64,000 bases of DNA from Oscillospiraceae bacterium (GTDB lineage: Bacteria; Bacillota_A; Clostridia; Oscillospirales; Oscillospiraceae): contig JAFUES010000004.1 of assembly GCA_017470325.1 (NCBI GenBank), forward strand, positions 12,441 to 76,440, read 5' to 3'. Below the pieces are notes generated by a model. The model saw nothing but the letters and a program-made list of their open reading frames with translations, ran no database searches and was not told where the DNA came from. How positions within the stretch are numbered: the stretch's first letter is position 1; each line of letters opens with the position of its first letter. The translations under genes were made by a program, and so were the position numbers. Below, piece by piece: positions 32,849-40,214 of the stretch.

Positions 32849-33031
32849 GATAGTATTTCGTTAAGATCTGATACTATTTTCTGATTACAATCTTTAATCA
32901 GAAAAGTCATGCTGCGCATGACGAGAATGTGCCAAAAGGCACATTCTCACGTCTCATACAGAACCTCTACGCGCCTTACGGCGCTATAAAAACCTTTAAG
33001 GTATTAAAGGTTTTTATGAGGTTCTAGTATG
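32849..33031. other. highly structured intergenic element (five successive structures)
   Basis: About 180 bases made almost entirely of stem-loops. In order: ATAGTAT/ATACTAT (32850-32877), CTGATTA/TAATCAG (32881-32901), GTCATGC/GCATGAC (32906-32922), an 11-bp stem with AAAA loop (32923-32948), and a three-way junction (32955-33031). The junction has a 13-bp closing stem with one bulged A and two arms: GCGCC/GGCGC with a TTAC loop, and a 12-bp AT-rich stem (32988-32999 with 33004-33015). It lies after a strong terminator and about 50 bases before a FadR-type regulator. It could be a regulatory RNA, the leader of the regulator, or a palindromic repeat. Not assigned to a known family. Confidence 0.6.
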
Positions 33032-33081
33032 AATCTGCATTTTCTGCGCGTGAAATACCTGTGAACAGGAGAGACACGGAC

Positions 33082-33768
33082 ATGATTGCAACGGAAAAAG
33101 CCTCCGAAAAGGTGATCGAATATATTGAGACCCTGATCCTCGCCGGCAAGCTGAAGGTGGACGATCGGCTGCCGGCCGAGCGGGATCTGGCTCAGACCCT
33201 GCAGGTGAGCCGCTCCGCCGTGCGGGAGGGGGTCCGCCTGTTGGAGACCATCGGCATCGTGGAGAGCCGCCAGGGCAGCGGCAACTATATCGCCCGGCAC
33301 TTCGACCAGACCCTGGAGCAGGTGCTGACCATGATGTACGCCCTGGATACCCTGAGCTATGAGCAGATCCGGGAATTCCGTTACGCGGTGGAGCGGCAGG
33401 CTCTGGCCCTGGCGGTGCGCAGCAGCGACGAGAAGAAAAAGAAGGAATTGCAGCAGCATCTGGAGGGCATGCTCTATGGCGAGAGCGAGGAGCAGCAGAC
33501 CGAGAGCGACCGGCTGCTGCACCAGACCCTGGTGGAGATGTCCGGCAATCGCCTGGTCATCGCCAACTATGTGGCCCTCAACCGGATCATCAACCGCTTT
33601 ATCGGCCAGGTCCGCAAGGAGATCCGAAGTGAGGGCGGAGAGGAGTTCGAGGCCTTTCAGGCGGCCCATCGCCAGCTGGTGACCGCCGTGCTGGACGGGG
33701 ACCTGGAAAAGGGGAAGGAAGCCCTGGACCGCCACTTTGTGTTCATTACCCGGGACTTCGATACCTGA
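33082..33768 (+). CDS. FadR-subfamily GntR regulator (LldR/PdhR-like)
   Basis: A 228-residue regulator: N-terminal winged helix (about residues 10-75, LPAERDLAQTLQVSRSAVREG and VESRQGSGNYIA), C-terminal FCD all-helical ligand domain. PdhR/LldR-type proteins bind TGGTnnnACCA-like sites and respond to pyruvate, lactate or similar acids. Four TGGTNNACCA sites occur within 1.7 kb downstream, at the promoters of the next two genes including L-lactate permease, so a lactate-responsive role is likely. The ATG at 33082 is chosen over an upstream GTG because AGGAGAG precedes it. Confidence 0.88.
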   Translation: MIATEKASEKVIEYIETLILAGKLKVDDRLPAERDLAQTLQVSRSAVREGVRLLETIGIVESRQGSGNYIARHFDQTLEQVLTMMYALDTLSYEQIREFRYAVERQALALAVRSSDEKKKKELQQHLEGMLYGESEEQQTESDRLLHQTLVEMSGNRLVIANYVALNRIINRFIGQVRKEIRSEGGEEFEAFQAAHRQLVTAVLDGDLEKGKEALDRHFVFITRDFDT

Positions 33769-33800
33769 TAGCGCGAAAGTCGATCGCTTGTTATAGAGAG

Positions 33801-33829
33801 AAAAGGTCTCACTTTTGTGAGGCCTTTTT
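33801..33829 (+). terminator. terminator of the GntR regulator gene
   Basis: AAGGTCTCAC pairs with GTGAGGCCTT (one mismatch) around a TTTT loop, followed by TTTTT. Confidence 0.75.
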
Positions 33830-33867
33830 ACTTGGACGAAAAATTGTGAAAAAAATATTATTTTCTA

Positions 33868-33896
33868 TTGACAAATGAAAAACAAAGGTGTATATT
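33868..33896 (+). promoter_or_regulatory. sigma-A promoter of the cytidylate kinase-like gene
   Basis: TTGACA (33868-33873) and TATATT (33891-33896) are 17 bases apart. A TGGTCAACCA site (33909-33918) lies just after the -10 box, at the transcription start. Confidence 0.78.
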
Positions 33897-33908
33897 GAAA
33901 GTGTAAAT

Positions 33909-33918
33909 TGGTCAACCA
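33909..33918. promoter_or_regulatory. operator 1, TGGTCAACCA
   Basis: A 10-bp inverted repeat of the FadR/LldR type, placed at the expected transcription start of the kinase-like gene, where a bound protein would repress. Confidence 0.65.
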
Positions 33919-33958
33919 CTTTGGGAAACGAATGGATTGACCGAATTTTTTGAAAAGA

Positions 33959-33976
33959 AAATTGGTAAACCAATTT
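33959..33976. promoter_or_regulatory. operator 2, 18-bp palindrome AAATTGGT-AA-ACCAATTT
   Basis: A perfect inverted repeat with the same TGGTNNACCA core, about 30 bases before the start codon of the kinase-like gene. Confidence 0.7.
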
Positions 33977-34004
33977 ATGAAGCCACGAAAGGAAGGGTTT
34001 CACA

Positions 34005-34628
34005 ATGGCGGACAAACATTTTATCATCTCCATCGGCAGAGAGTGCGGCAGCGGCGGTCATGAGATCGGCGAGAAGCTGGCGGAACACTACGGTATCAAG
34101 CTCTATGACAAGAACATTCTGGACCTGCTGGCCGAGGACACCGGTAAGGATCCCGGGGAACTGGCCAAAATGGAAGAGTCCGTTTCCGGTTGGCTGCCTG
34201 CCCGCAAGGGCGGCTTCTTGGACAAGGAGAAGGATCTGATGAACCGGCTCAGCGATTCCGACCGGATGTACCTGTATGAGCGGGCCATCATCCAACGCCT
34301 GGCGGCGAAGGAGTCCTTCGTTATCATCGGCCGCGGCGCAAATCCCGTGCTGGAGAGCGATCCCGACACCCTGCGGCTGTTCGTCTACGCGCCGGATTCC
34401 TTCAAGATCCCCCGGGTGAAGGAGTATTATCGCTTGGACTCCGACAAGGACGCGGAGAAGAAGATGAAACAGATCGACAAGGAGCGCAAAGAGTATTTCG
34501 AGTACTACACCGGCAAGGCCTGGGGCGGCAAGGACTGCCACGACTTCTCCATCGACAGCAGCATGTTCGGCATCGACGGCACGGTGGACCTGATCGCCCA
34601 GATCGCGGACAAGAAGCTGGGCCTTTGA
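34005..34628 (+). CDS. cytidylate kinase-like family protein
   Basis: A 207-residue P-loop kinase of the cytidylate kinase-like family, with IISIGRECGSGGHEIGEKLA holding the nucleotide loop and FVIIGRGANPVL the conserved GRGA segment, plus a lid region rich in Lys/Glu (about residues 150-170). These differ from housekeeping Cmk and their substrate is not settled. The gene shares operators with the L-lactate permease gene, so it is probably expressed with lactate uptake, a link not explained by nucleotide metabolism. Confidence 0.85.
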   Translation: MADKHFIISIGRECGSGGHEIGEKLAEHYGIKLYDKNILDLLAEDTGKDPGELAKMEESVSGWLPARKGGFLDKEKDLMNRLSDSDRMYLYERAIIQRLAAKESFVIIGRGANPVLESDPDTLRLFVYAPDSFKIPRVKEYYRLDSDKDAEKKMKQIDKERKEYFEYYTGKAWGGKDCHDFSIDSSMFGIDGTVDLIAQIADKKLGL

Positions 34629-34657
34629 GGCGAAGCGATATTCAGCAGAAATGCGGA

Positions 34658-34690
34658 GACGCCGCCGGGGAACCGGCGGCGTCTTGCGCT
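34658..34690 (+). terminator. terminator of the cytidylate kinase-like gene
   Basis: An 11-bp stem GACGCCGCCGG/CCGGCGGCGTC with a GGAA loop (34658-34683), followed by TTGCGCTTG. Confidence 0.65.
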
Positions 34691-34720
34691 TGTCAGAAGT
34701 GTGAAAAACTAAACAGACAA

Positions 34721-34734
34721 ATTGGTCAACCAAT
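34721..34734. promoter_or_regulatory. operator 3, ATTGGTCAACCAAT
   Basis: A perfect 14-bp inverted repeat immediately upstream of the -35 box of the L-lactate permease gene. Confidence 0.7.
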
Positions 34735-34736
34735 AC

Positions 34737-34765
34737 TTGACATGTTCAGAATCATGCGTTAATAT
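34737..34765 (+). promoter_or_regulatory. sigma-A promoter of the L-lactate permease gene
   Basis: TTGACA (34737-34742) and TAATAT (34760-34765) are 17 bases apart. Operators 3 and 4 sit on either side, 56 bases apart centre to centre, so a repression loop over the promoter is possible. Confidence 0.75.
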
Positions 34766-34774
34766 AAAACCAAA

Positions 34775-34790
34775 AGTGGTCAACCAATTT
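34775..34790. promoter_or_regulatory. operator 4, TGGTCAACCA core
   Basis: The core is at 34777-34786 and the right arm extends to ACCAATTT. It lies about 10 bases after the -10 box of the permease promoter. Confidence 0.65.
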
Positions 34791-34813
34791 GGAAATAAAA
34801 GGAGAGACTTGAG

Positions 34814-36430
34814 ATGTTTTTGAATTTTCTTCTGGCTCTGCTGCCCATCATCTGGTTGTTTATCGCATTCCTGGCTTTGAAAATGCCAGGCTATCTGGGC
34901 TGCCTGATCGCGCTGGCGATCGCCGTGGTGGAGAGCATCGTCCTGGGGGCGGTGACCGGCGGCACGGCGAGCACGGTTATGCTCCACGGCCTGAACCTGG
35001 CGGAAGCGCTGAGCGCTTCTCTGGAAGGCGTGCTGGGGGCAGTGTTCCCCATCGCGATCATTATCATCGCGGCCATGTTTACTTACAATCTCTGCGTGGA
35101 GACCAAGGCCATGGATCTGATCAAACGGATGCTGACCTCGGTCACCAACGACAAGCGGAAGCTGGTACTGATCCTGGCCTGGGGCTTCGGCGGCTTCATG
35201 GAAGCGGTGGCCGGCTTTGGTACAGCGGTGGCCATCCCGGCGGCCATGATGGTGGCCGTGGGCTTTGACCCCATGTTCTCCGCGGTGGCCTGCCTGCTGA
35301 CCAACGCCTGCAACCCCACCTTTGGCTCCATCGGCATCCCCACGACCACGGCCGGCGGCCTGGTGGCGGATATCATCGCCGGCGGCGACGCCTCCGCGGC
35401 CTCTGCCATGATCGCCGGACCCGCCATCAACATGCTGGCCATCCCGGCTTTCCTCTCGCCCTTCCTGGTGGTCCTGCTGACCGGCAAGGCCCTGGGCAAG
35501 AAAAACGCCTTCAAGGGCATGATCCCCTTTGCATTGGCGGCGGCCCTGTCCTACGTGGTGCCCGCTGTGCTGATCGGCAATTTCCTGGGGGCGGAGTTCG
35601 TGGACCTGGTGGGCAACACCCTGAGTCTGGTGGTCATGATCCTGGTGGCGAAGCTGTCGCCGCCCTGCACCGATCCCGACTATGTGATGGAGCTGTCCTC
35701 TCGGGAGGATGAGGAATTGCGCCATGTGAAATTCGGCACCGCTACCGCCTGGGTCCCCTATATCCTGATGTTGGTGCTGCTGATCGGCACCTCCAAGCTG
35801 ATTCCCGCCCTGAATGCACCCTTCAATGCGGTCAAGACGGTGTTCCGGGTCTACACCGGCCCCAATCCCGGCAGCGTTTCCTTCTCCTGGTTCGGTAACG
35901 CCGGCTTTCTGATCCTGGTCTCCGGCATCCTGGGCGGTCTGTGCCAGCACGCCTCTCCGGCCCTGATGGGGCAGATGCTGGTGAAGACCTGCAAGAACAT
36001 GTGGAAAGCCATCGCCACCATCGTATTTATCGTGGCTGTGGCCAAGGTCATGGGCTACTCCGGTATGACCACCTCCATCGCCTATCTGCTGGCGGAGCTG
36101 ACCGGCGGCTTCTATGCGGCCCTGGCCCCGGTGGTGGGTATCATCGGCACCTTTGTCACCGGCTCCACCACATCCTCCGGTGTGCTGTTTGCCAAGATGC
36201 AGGCGGAGGTTGCGGAGATGATCCGCGCCGGCGATACAAGCCTGAAGGTGGCTTTGATCGCAGCCAACATGGCGGGCGGCGCCATCGGCAAGCTGATCTC
36301 TCCCCAGTCCATCGCGGTGGCCTGCGCGGCCATCGGTCTGGAGGGCGTGGACGGCAAGATCATGCGCCGGACGGTGGGCTACTGCATCGGCTTCGGCGTG
36401 ATCGTGTGTATCATGTCTGTGATCCTGTAA
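34814..36430 (+). CDS. L-lactate permease (LctP family)
   Basis: A 538-residue membrane protein with about 13 helices, matching the LctP/LldP family of lactate:H+ symporters. Typical blocks are GFGGFMEAVAGFGTAVAIP, NACNPTFGSIGIP, GFLILVSGILGGLC and FVTGSTTSSGVLFAKMQ. GGAGAG precedes the ATG. The promoter lies between two operators for the upstream FadR-type regulator. Imported lactate would need a lactate dehydrogenase, which is not in this window; nifJ, 15 kb away, could take the pyruvate. Confidence 0.93.
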   Translation: MFLNFLLALLPIIWLFIAFLALKMPGYLGCLIALAIAVVESIVLGAVTGGTASTVMLHGLNLAEALSASLEGVLGAVFPIAIIIIAAMFTYNLCVETKAMDLIKRMLTSVTNDKRKLVLILAWGFGGFMEAVAGFGTAVAIPAAMMVAVGFDPMFSAVACLLTNACNPTFGSIGIPTTTAGGLVADIIAGGDASAASAMIAGPAINMLAIPAFLSPFLVVLLTGKALGKKNAFKGMIPFALAAALSYVVPAVLIGNFLGAEFVDLVGNTLSLVVMILVAKLSPPCTDPDYVMELSSREDEELRHVKFGTATAWVPYILMLVLLIGTSKLIPALNAPFNAVKTVFRVYTGPNPGSVSFSWFGNAGFLILVSGILGGLCQHASPALMGQMLVKTCKNMWKAIATIVFIVAVAKVMGYSGMTTSIAYLLAELTGGFYAALAPVVGIIGTFVTGSTTSSGVLFAKMQAEVAEMIRAGDTSLKVALIAANMAGGAIGKLISPQSIAVACAAIGLEGVDGKIMRRTVGYCIGFGVIVCIMSVIL

Positions 36431-36481
36431 CTTGTATAAAGCGCGTTCATGCATGCGTTTTTATAAACCCTCTCACAAGGG

Positions 36482-36517
36482 ACGCCCCGGCGGGTGACGG
36501 CCGCCGGGGCGTTTCTT
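36482..36517 (+). terminator. terminator of the L-lactate permease gene
   Basis: A 12-bp stem (36482-36493 with 36501-36512), followed by TTCTTT. Confidence 0.8.
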
Positions 36518-36561
36518 TATGCTCCCACAGCGCTGTAACGCTGAGAGGGCTTATGGCGTTT

Positions 36562-39249
36562 TTATAGGCCGATCCCGGCGGCCAGGGCCAGGATCTCCTC
36601 CATGCTGTGGTAATTCAGAGAACCGAGGATAAAGCCGCAGTCGTTGGGATCATAGGCGTAATAGTCGCAGACGAGGAACTGATCGGAGTTATGATCAAAG
36701 GCAACAGCCTTGTTGATGTACTGGCTGTACGCCGCGCTGTCCTCGAAAAGATCCAGCAGATAGCCGCCAAACAGGGAGCCATAAAGGCAGACGCTCGCTT
36801 CGGGGAAGTACAGGTACGCATTTTCGCTGTAGGCACGGATCGTATCCGGCAGCTCGGTGGTTGAAAGGAGCGTACCCTCCAGGTCATAGAGCAGGACGCG
36901 TCTTTGCAGTCCCACGAGGATCCGGCTCCCATCGGGGGTGAAGCTCATGGCCTGGATCTCCTCGCCTACCTGAACCGGGATCGTGACGTCTGGCAGGATC
37001 GCAAAGGAGGTCTTTCCCTCACCGTACGTCAGTTGGTGCCCGCCGGACTCCAGGATCCGGTCGTCAGCGGGGAGACTGTCCATATATGCCCGGACACTCT
37101 GCCCTGTGAGCTTTGTTTCCATGTAGCTGGGATCGGATTTTCCCGTGGTATACTGGACGATTTGGCTCGCCTCGGTTTGAATATAAAAGAAGGACCCGCT
37201 GTGATCTGCCCGTATGATATCCGGGGGGAAGTTCTTCACCGTGACGATCTCCGCCGTATCCAGTTCCTTGGGGATCATTACCCGATGTCCGTTCTCCAGG
37301 ATCAGGTCCAGCGCCTGCTCGCGCTGCTCCAGGACCACGATGGCCGCGTCGAAGAGCATGTCCATCCTGCAGACGCCGCTGTCCGCCTCCAGGACCCAGA
37401 GGCTGTTTCCCACGGCTGCGGCCACGCAGCGCAGGCCGGAGATCTCCGTTTGCAGGATGAGCGGCGCCTTCAGGCCCCGCAGATCCGAAGCGCCTCCCAT
37501 GACAGTGTCCCCGTCGGACGAAGCGGAAAGCGTTTCGGCAGGCTCCGCCGCGCTTGCAGAGTCATAGGACCACACCACGTTCCCGCTTTTGGGATCGCAG
37601 CTCCAGATCCGGAAGCTTTTCTGCCCGACCATGTCCAGGAAATATTCGGGCGTCACGGATCTGCGGATGTTGACGGGCCCGTTATAGTCGAAGACCAGGA
37701 CCCGGGCATCTGCATCGAAGCAGAGCTGTTCTGTCGTGGTGGAATTCCAGGGATCCACCGGCCCCAGGACCAGCTCCGATACCGTGTCCTCTTTCAGGTC
37801 GAACACGGTCAGTGTCCGCATCATGCGTCCGTTGTTTCCGGTGAAAGCAAGGAGATCCCCGTCCGCGGAGACGGCACGGGCCCTTCGGAAGTTCCGAAAT
37901 GCGTCACAGGGGAAGACATGGGTACGCAGCGCGCTGCCGTCGGAGAGGTCCAGCTCGTCGATCCTGACAGCTGTAGGCGAGACGCAGCAGACGCTGTAGA
38001 GCCGTTCATGATCCGCGGACAGCAATGCGGTCCCCGAAGCGCGGGCGGTAGGGTCGAAGGCCGCCTCCCACAGGAGTTCCCCGGTCTCATACGCATAACA
38101 CAGGATGGCCGTGTCTGTCCAGAGGATCAGGCGGCCCCGGGCCTCCAGAAGGCGGTGCCCGGCGTCGAAAGGATCCACGGAGCGGATCACGTCGCCGCTT
38201 TCATAAGAGCAGAGCAGGGAGCAGTCCGCCGTGTCCCAAACAGACAGCTTTTTGTCCGAGAGCACGAAGAGCCGGCTGCCGTCGCTGTTTAAGAAGAAGT
38301 CCTGGATCTCCGCTTCGCTTTCGTCCGCCAGCATGCCGGTGGGCACGGCGATCGTAGAGGCCTCTTCCGGCCGGGTGTAGAGATTCAGGCAGGAGAGCAG
38401 CAGGCGTTTCAAAGCGGCGTGCTGCGCCGGGTCCTCATCCGAGAGCTGTAAGGAGAGCAGCGCCAGATTGACAGCCTTTGAGTAGTCTCTCTCCCCGAAG
38501 GCCTCCTGCGCCTGCTCTGCCAGAAGCTGGGCCTGACTGGAGATTTTTTCGCTCTGTTCCCGGACGATGATCTGCGCCTGCTCCGCGATCTGCCTTTGGT
38601 GTTGGGCGATCTGGTTGGCCTTTACGGCCGCATAGGCACCAAAGGCGGCGAGGACGGCAAAGACCAAAAGCCCGGCGCCCAACATACGTGTGGTCCTTGC
38701 CCGCTTCTCCCGCTGGTACAGGGTGTCGAATGAGCAGCCCAGCAGACAGGCTAGCAGGCGCAGGCTCTCTTTACGGTATTTCCGGAGGCTGATGCGATGG
38801 TTCTTCCCGACGATGTTGGCGGCCAGCGGTTCTATGTCTGAGACCGCATTGCCGCTTTCGTCGTATTCGTGCAGCATCAGAGGAGAAAACGATACCTCCC
38901 CGCTGCCGTCGGCCAACACGGCCAACAGATGGTCCCGGTCATGGGTCTGCAGGAAATAGCGGATCTCCTGCTCACACCACTTGGACTGGGGCAGATCCGG
39001 CGTGCAGATCACGATCAGAAACTGGCTGCGGTCCAGGGCCCGGAGGATGCTGTCCGACAGGGAGGAGGACAGCGGCAGCTCGTCCTCATCCCGGAAAACA
39101 TAGCCCAGTCTGTCGCTGTCCGGCGTCTTCCGGAGCTCCTTTGGGATCCGGTAGGACTCGATGCGCTTCTCGATCATACGGGCCGCTTTTGCATCCAGAG
39201 GCTTGTGGCGGTAACTGATAAAGGCGATATAGGAACGTTCTTCCGACAT
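36562..39249 (-). CDS. TIR-domain transmembrane protein with C-terminal beta-propeller
   Basis: An 895-residue protein. The N-terminal TIR domain (about 5-150) begins YIAFISYRHKPLDAKAARMI and has FLIVICTPDLPQSKWCEQEI, where E95 matches the catalytic glutamate position of NAD-cleaving TIR domains. One membrane helix follows (about 189-209), then a Gln/Glu-rich coiled coil (210-250), a short helical repeat (RDYSKAVNLALLSLQL), and about 600 residues of WD40/quinoprotein-like beta strands. TIR would face the cytoplasm and the propeller the outside, unless the helix is not inserted. The start is ATG 39249; the upstream in-frame part is not family-like. It may be a defence or signalling receptor. 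Confidence 0.8.
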   Translation of the reverse strand: MSEERSYIAFISYRHKPLDAKAARMIEKRIESYRIPKELRKTPDSDRLGYVFRDEDELPLSSSLSDSILRALDRSQFLIVICTPDLPQSKWCEQEIRYFLQTHDRDHLLAVLADGSGEVSFSPLMLHEYDESGNAVSDIEPLAANIVGKNHRISLRKYRKESLRLLACLLGCSFDTLYQREKRARTTRMLGAGLLVFAVLAAFGAYAAVKANQIAQHQRQIAEQAQIIVREQSEKISSQAQLLAEQAQEAFGERDYSKAVNLALLSLQLSDEDPAQHAALKRLLLSCLNLYTRPEEASTIAVPTGMLADESEAEIQDFFLNSDGSRLFVLSDKKLSVWDTADCSLLCSYESGDVIRSVDPFDAGHRLLEARGRLILWTDTAILCYAYETGELLWEAAFDPTARASGTALLSADHERLYSVCCVSPTAVRIDELDLSDGSALRTHVFPCDAFRNFRRARAVSADGDLLAFTGNNGRMMRTLTVFDLKEDTVSELVLGPVDPWNSTTTEQLCFDADARVLVFDYNGPVNIRRSVTPEYFLDMVGQKSFRIWSCDPKSGNVVWSYDSASAAEPAETLSASSDGDTVMGGASDLRGLKAPLILQTEISGLRCVAAAVGNSLWVLEADSGVCRMDMLFDAAIVVLEQREQALDLILENGHRVMIPKELDTAEIVTVKNFPPDIIRADHSGSFFYIQTEASQIVQYTTGKSDPSYMETKLTGQSVRAYMDSLPADDRILESGGHQLTYGEGKTSFAILPDVTIPVQVGEEIQAMSFTPDGSRILVGLQRRVLLYDLEGTLLSTTELPDTIRAYSENAYLYFPEASVCLYGSLFGGYLLDLFEDSAAYSQYINKAVAFDHNSDQFLVCDYYAYDPNDCGFILGSLNYHSMEEILALAAGIGL

Positions 39250-39284
39250 GGGCTTGTTTTCACCTCGGTGTGCGCTTTTTCCCG

Positions 39285-39313
39285 ATTTTACTATGGAACG
39301 GTCCGCTTGGCAA
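39285..39313 (-). promoter_or_regulatory. sigma-A promoter of the TIR gene
   Basis: On the minus strand TTGCCA (39313-39308) and TAAAAT (39290-39285) are 17 bases apart. Confidence 0.65.
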
Positions 39314-39344
39314 GTCTCCCTTGCCCGTCCGGAAGGGAAAGCGC

Positions 39345-39373
39345 TTGAAAAAGAAATGCGGGTATGGTAAAAT
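39345..39373 (+). promoter_or_regulatory. sigma-A promoter of the membrane XRE gene
   Basis: TTGAAA (39345-39350) and TAAAAT (39368-39373) are 17 bases apart. The -35 boxes of the two divergent promoters are only about 30 bases apart. A CCATATG-ACCATATG tandem repeat (39402-39416) lies in the leader. Confidence 0.65.
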
Positions 39374-39428
39374 AAAACAACTACGCTTGACGTGAACAAA
39401 ACCATATGACCATATGTTTGGATAGAAT

Positions 39429-40052
39429 ATGATGCAATTATCGGAACTGAAGCTTGTGGTTGCCAGCAACCTGATCAAGCTGCGTACCGGCGCGGGGCTT
39501 ACCCAGGCGGAGCTGGGCGCTAAACTGAATTACTCGGACAAGACCATTTCCAAGTGGGAGCGGGGCGAGGCCATTCCCGACGCCTATGTGTTGACCCAGC
39601 TGGGGGAGATCTTCGGCGTCACGGTGGATAATATCCTTTCTTCCCATGACAGCTGGCAGCCCGTTGGGGTCGAGGAGGCCGAGCAGGAGCACAGCTACAG
39701 CACCAATATGATCATCGCCATTGCGGTGCTGGGGGTGTGGACCCTGGCACTGACCGCTTTTGTGGCGCTGTGGCTGGTGGATATGATCCGTTGGGAGATC
39801 TTTGTGGTGGCCCTGCCGGTGTCTGTCCTGGTGTACCTGGTCTTGATTTGCTCCTTTAACAAACGGCGGTATCTGCAATATGTGATCGCGGCCTTCGTGC
39901 TGTCGATCTTCGTGGCGATGTTCCTGCTGATCCCGGGCTGGCCCTGGCAGCTGTTTCTGATCGCCGCCTTCGCGGAGGTCATCGTGTTCCTCAGCTGCAA
40001 TGTGCAGCGGCGGCCCCACAAACCCAAAAAGAAAGCCGAACCAAAGGCATAA
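39429..40052 (+). CDS. XRE-family HTH protein with C-terminal membrane domain
   Basis: A 207-residue protein. The HTH domain (about residues 8-70) contains LRTGAGLTQAELGAKLNYSD and ISKWERGEAIPDAYVLTQLG. The C-terminal half has four membrane helices (about 95-195), followed by a basic tail. Such HTH-membrane proteins occur in Clostridia and may hold DNA-bound regulators at the membrane. It is divergent from the TIR gene. Start choice is uncertain between tandem ATGs at 39429 and 39432; the ribosome binding site is weak. Confidence 0.85.
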   Translation: MMQLSELKLVVASNLIKLRTGAGLTQAELGAKLNYSDKTISKWERGEAIPDAYVLTQLGEIFGVTVDNILSSHDSWQPVGVEEAEQEHSYSTNMIIAIAVLGVWTLALTAFVALWLVDMIRWEIFVVALPVSVLVYLVLICSFNKRRYLQYVIAAFVLSIFVAMFLLIPGWPWQLFLIAAFAEVIVFLSCNVQRRPHKPKKKAEPKA

Positions 40053-40081
40053 TCAGGGAATTCTACGATTCGTAGAGTCCG

Positions 40082-40122
40082 AAAACAGGATGGGTAGAGC
40101 GTGAAAGCCCATCCTGTTTTTT
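40082..40122 (+). terminator. terminator of the membrane XRE gene
   Basis: AAAACAGGATGGG (40082-40094) pairs with CCCATCCTGTTTT (40108-40120), followed by TTG. Confidence 0.8.
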
Positions 40123-40214
40123 GTGTAGAGCGCCGGAGCGCAAGCGTAGCTTGTGATGCGGGAGCGGCGGAGGTATACTGGTTGCATAAAACCGAACAGG
40201 AAAGGAACATCACC

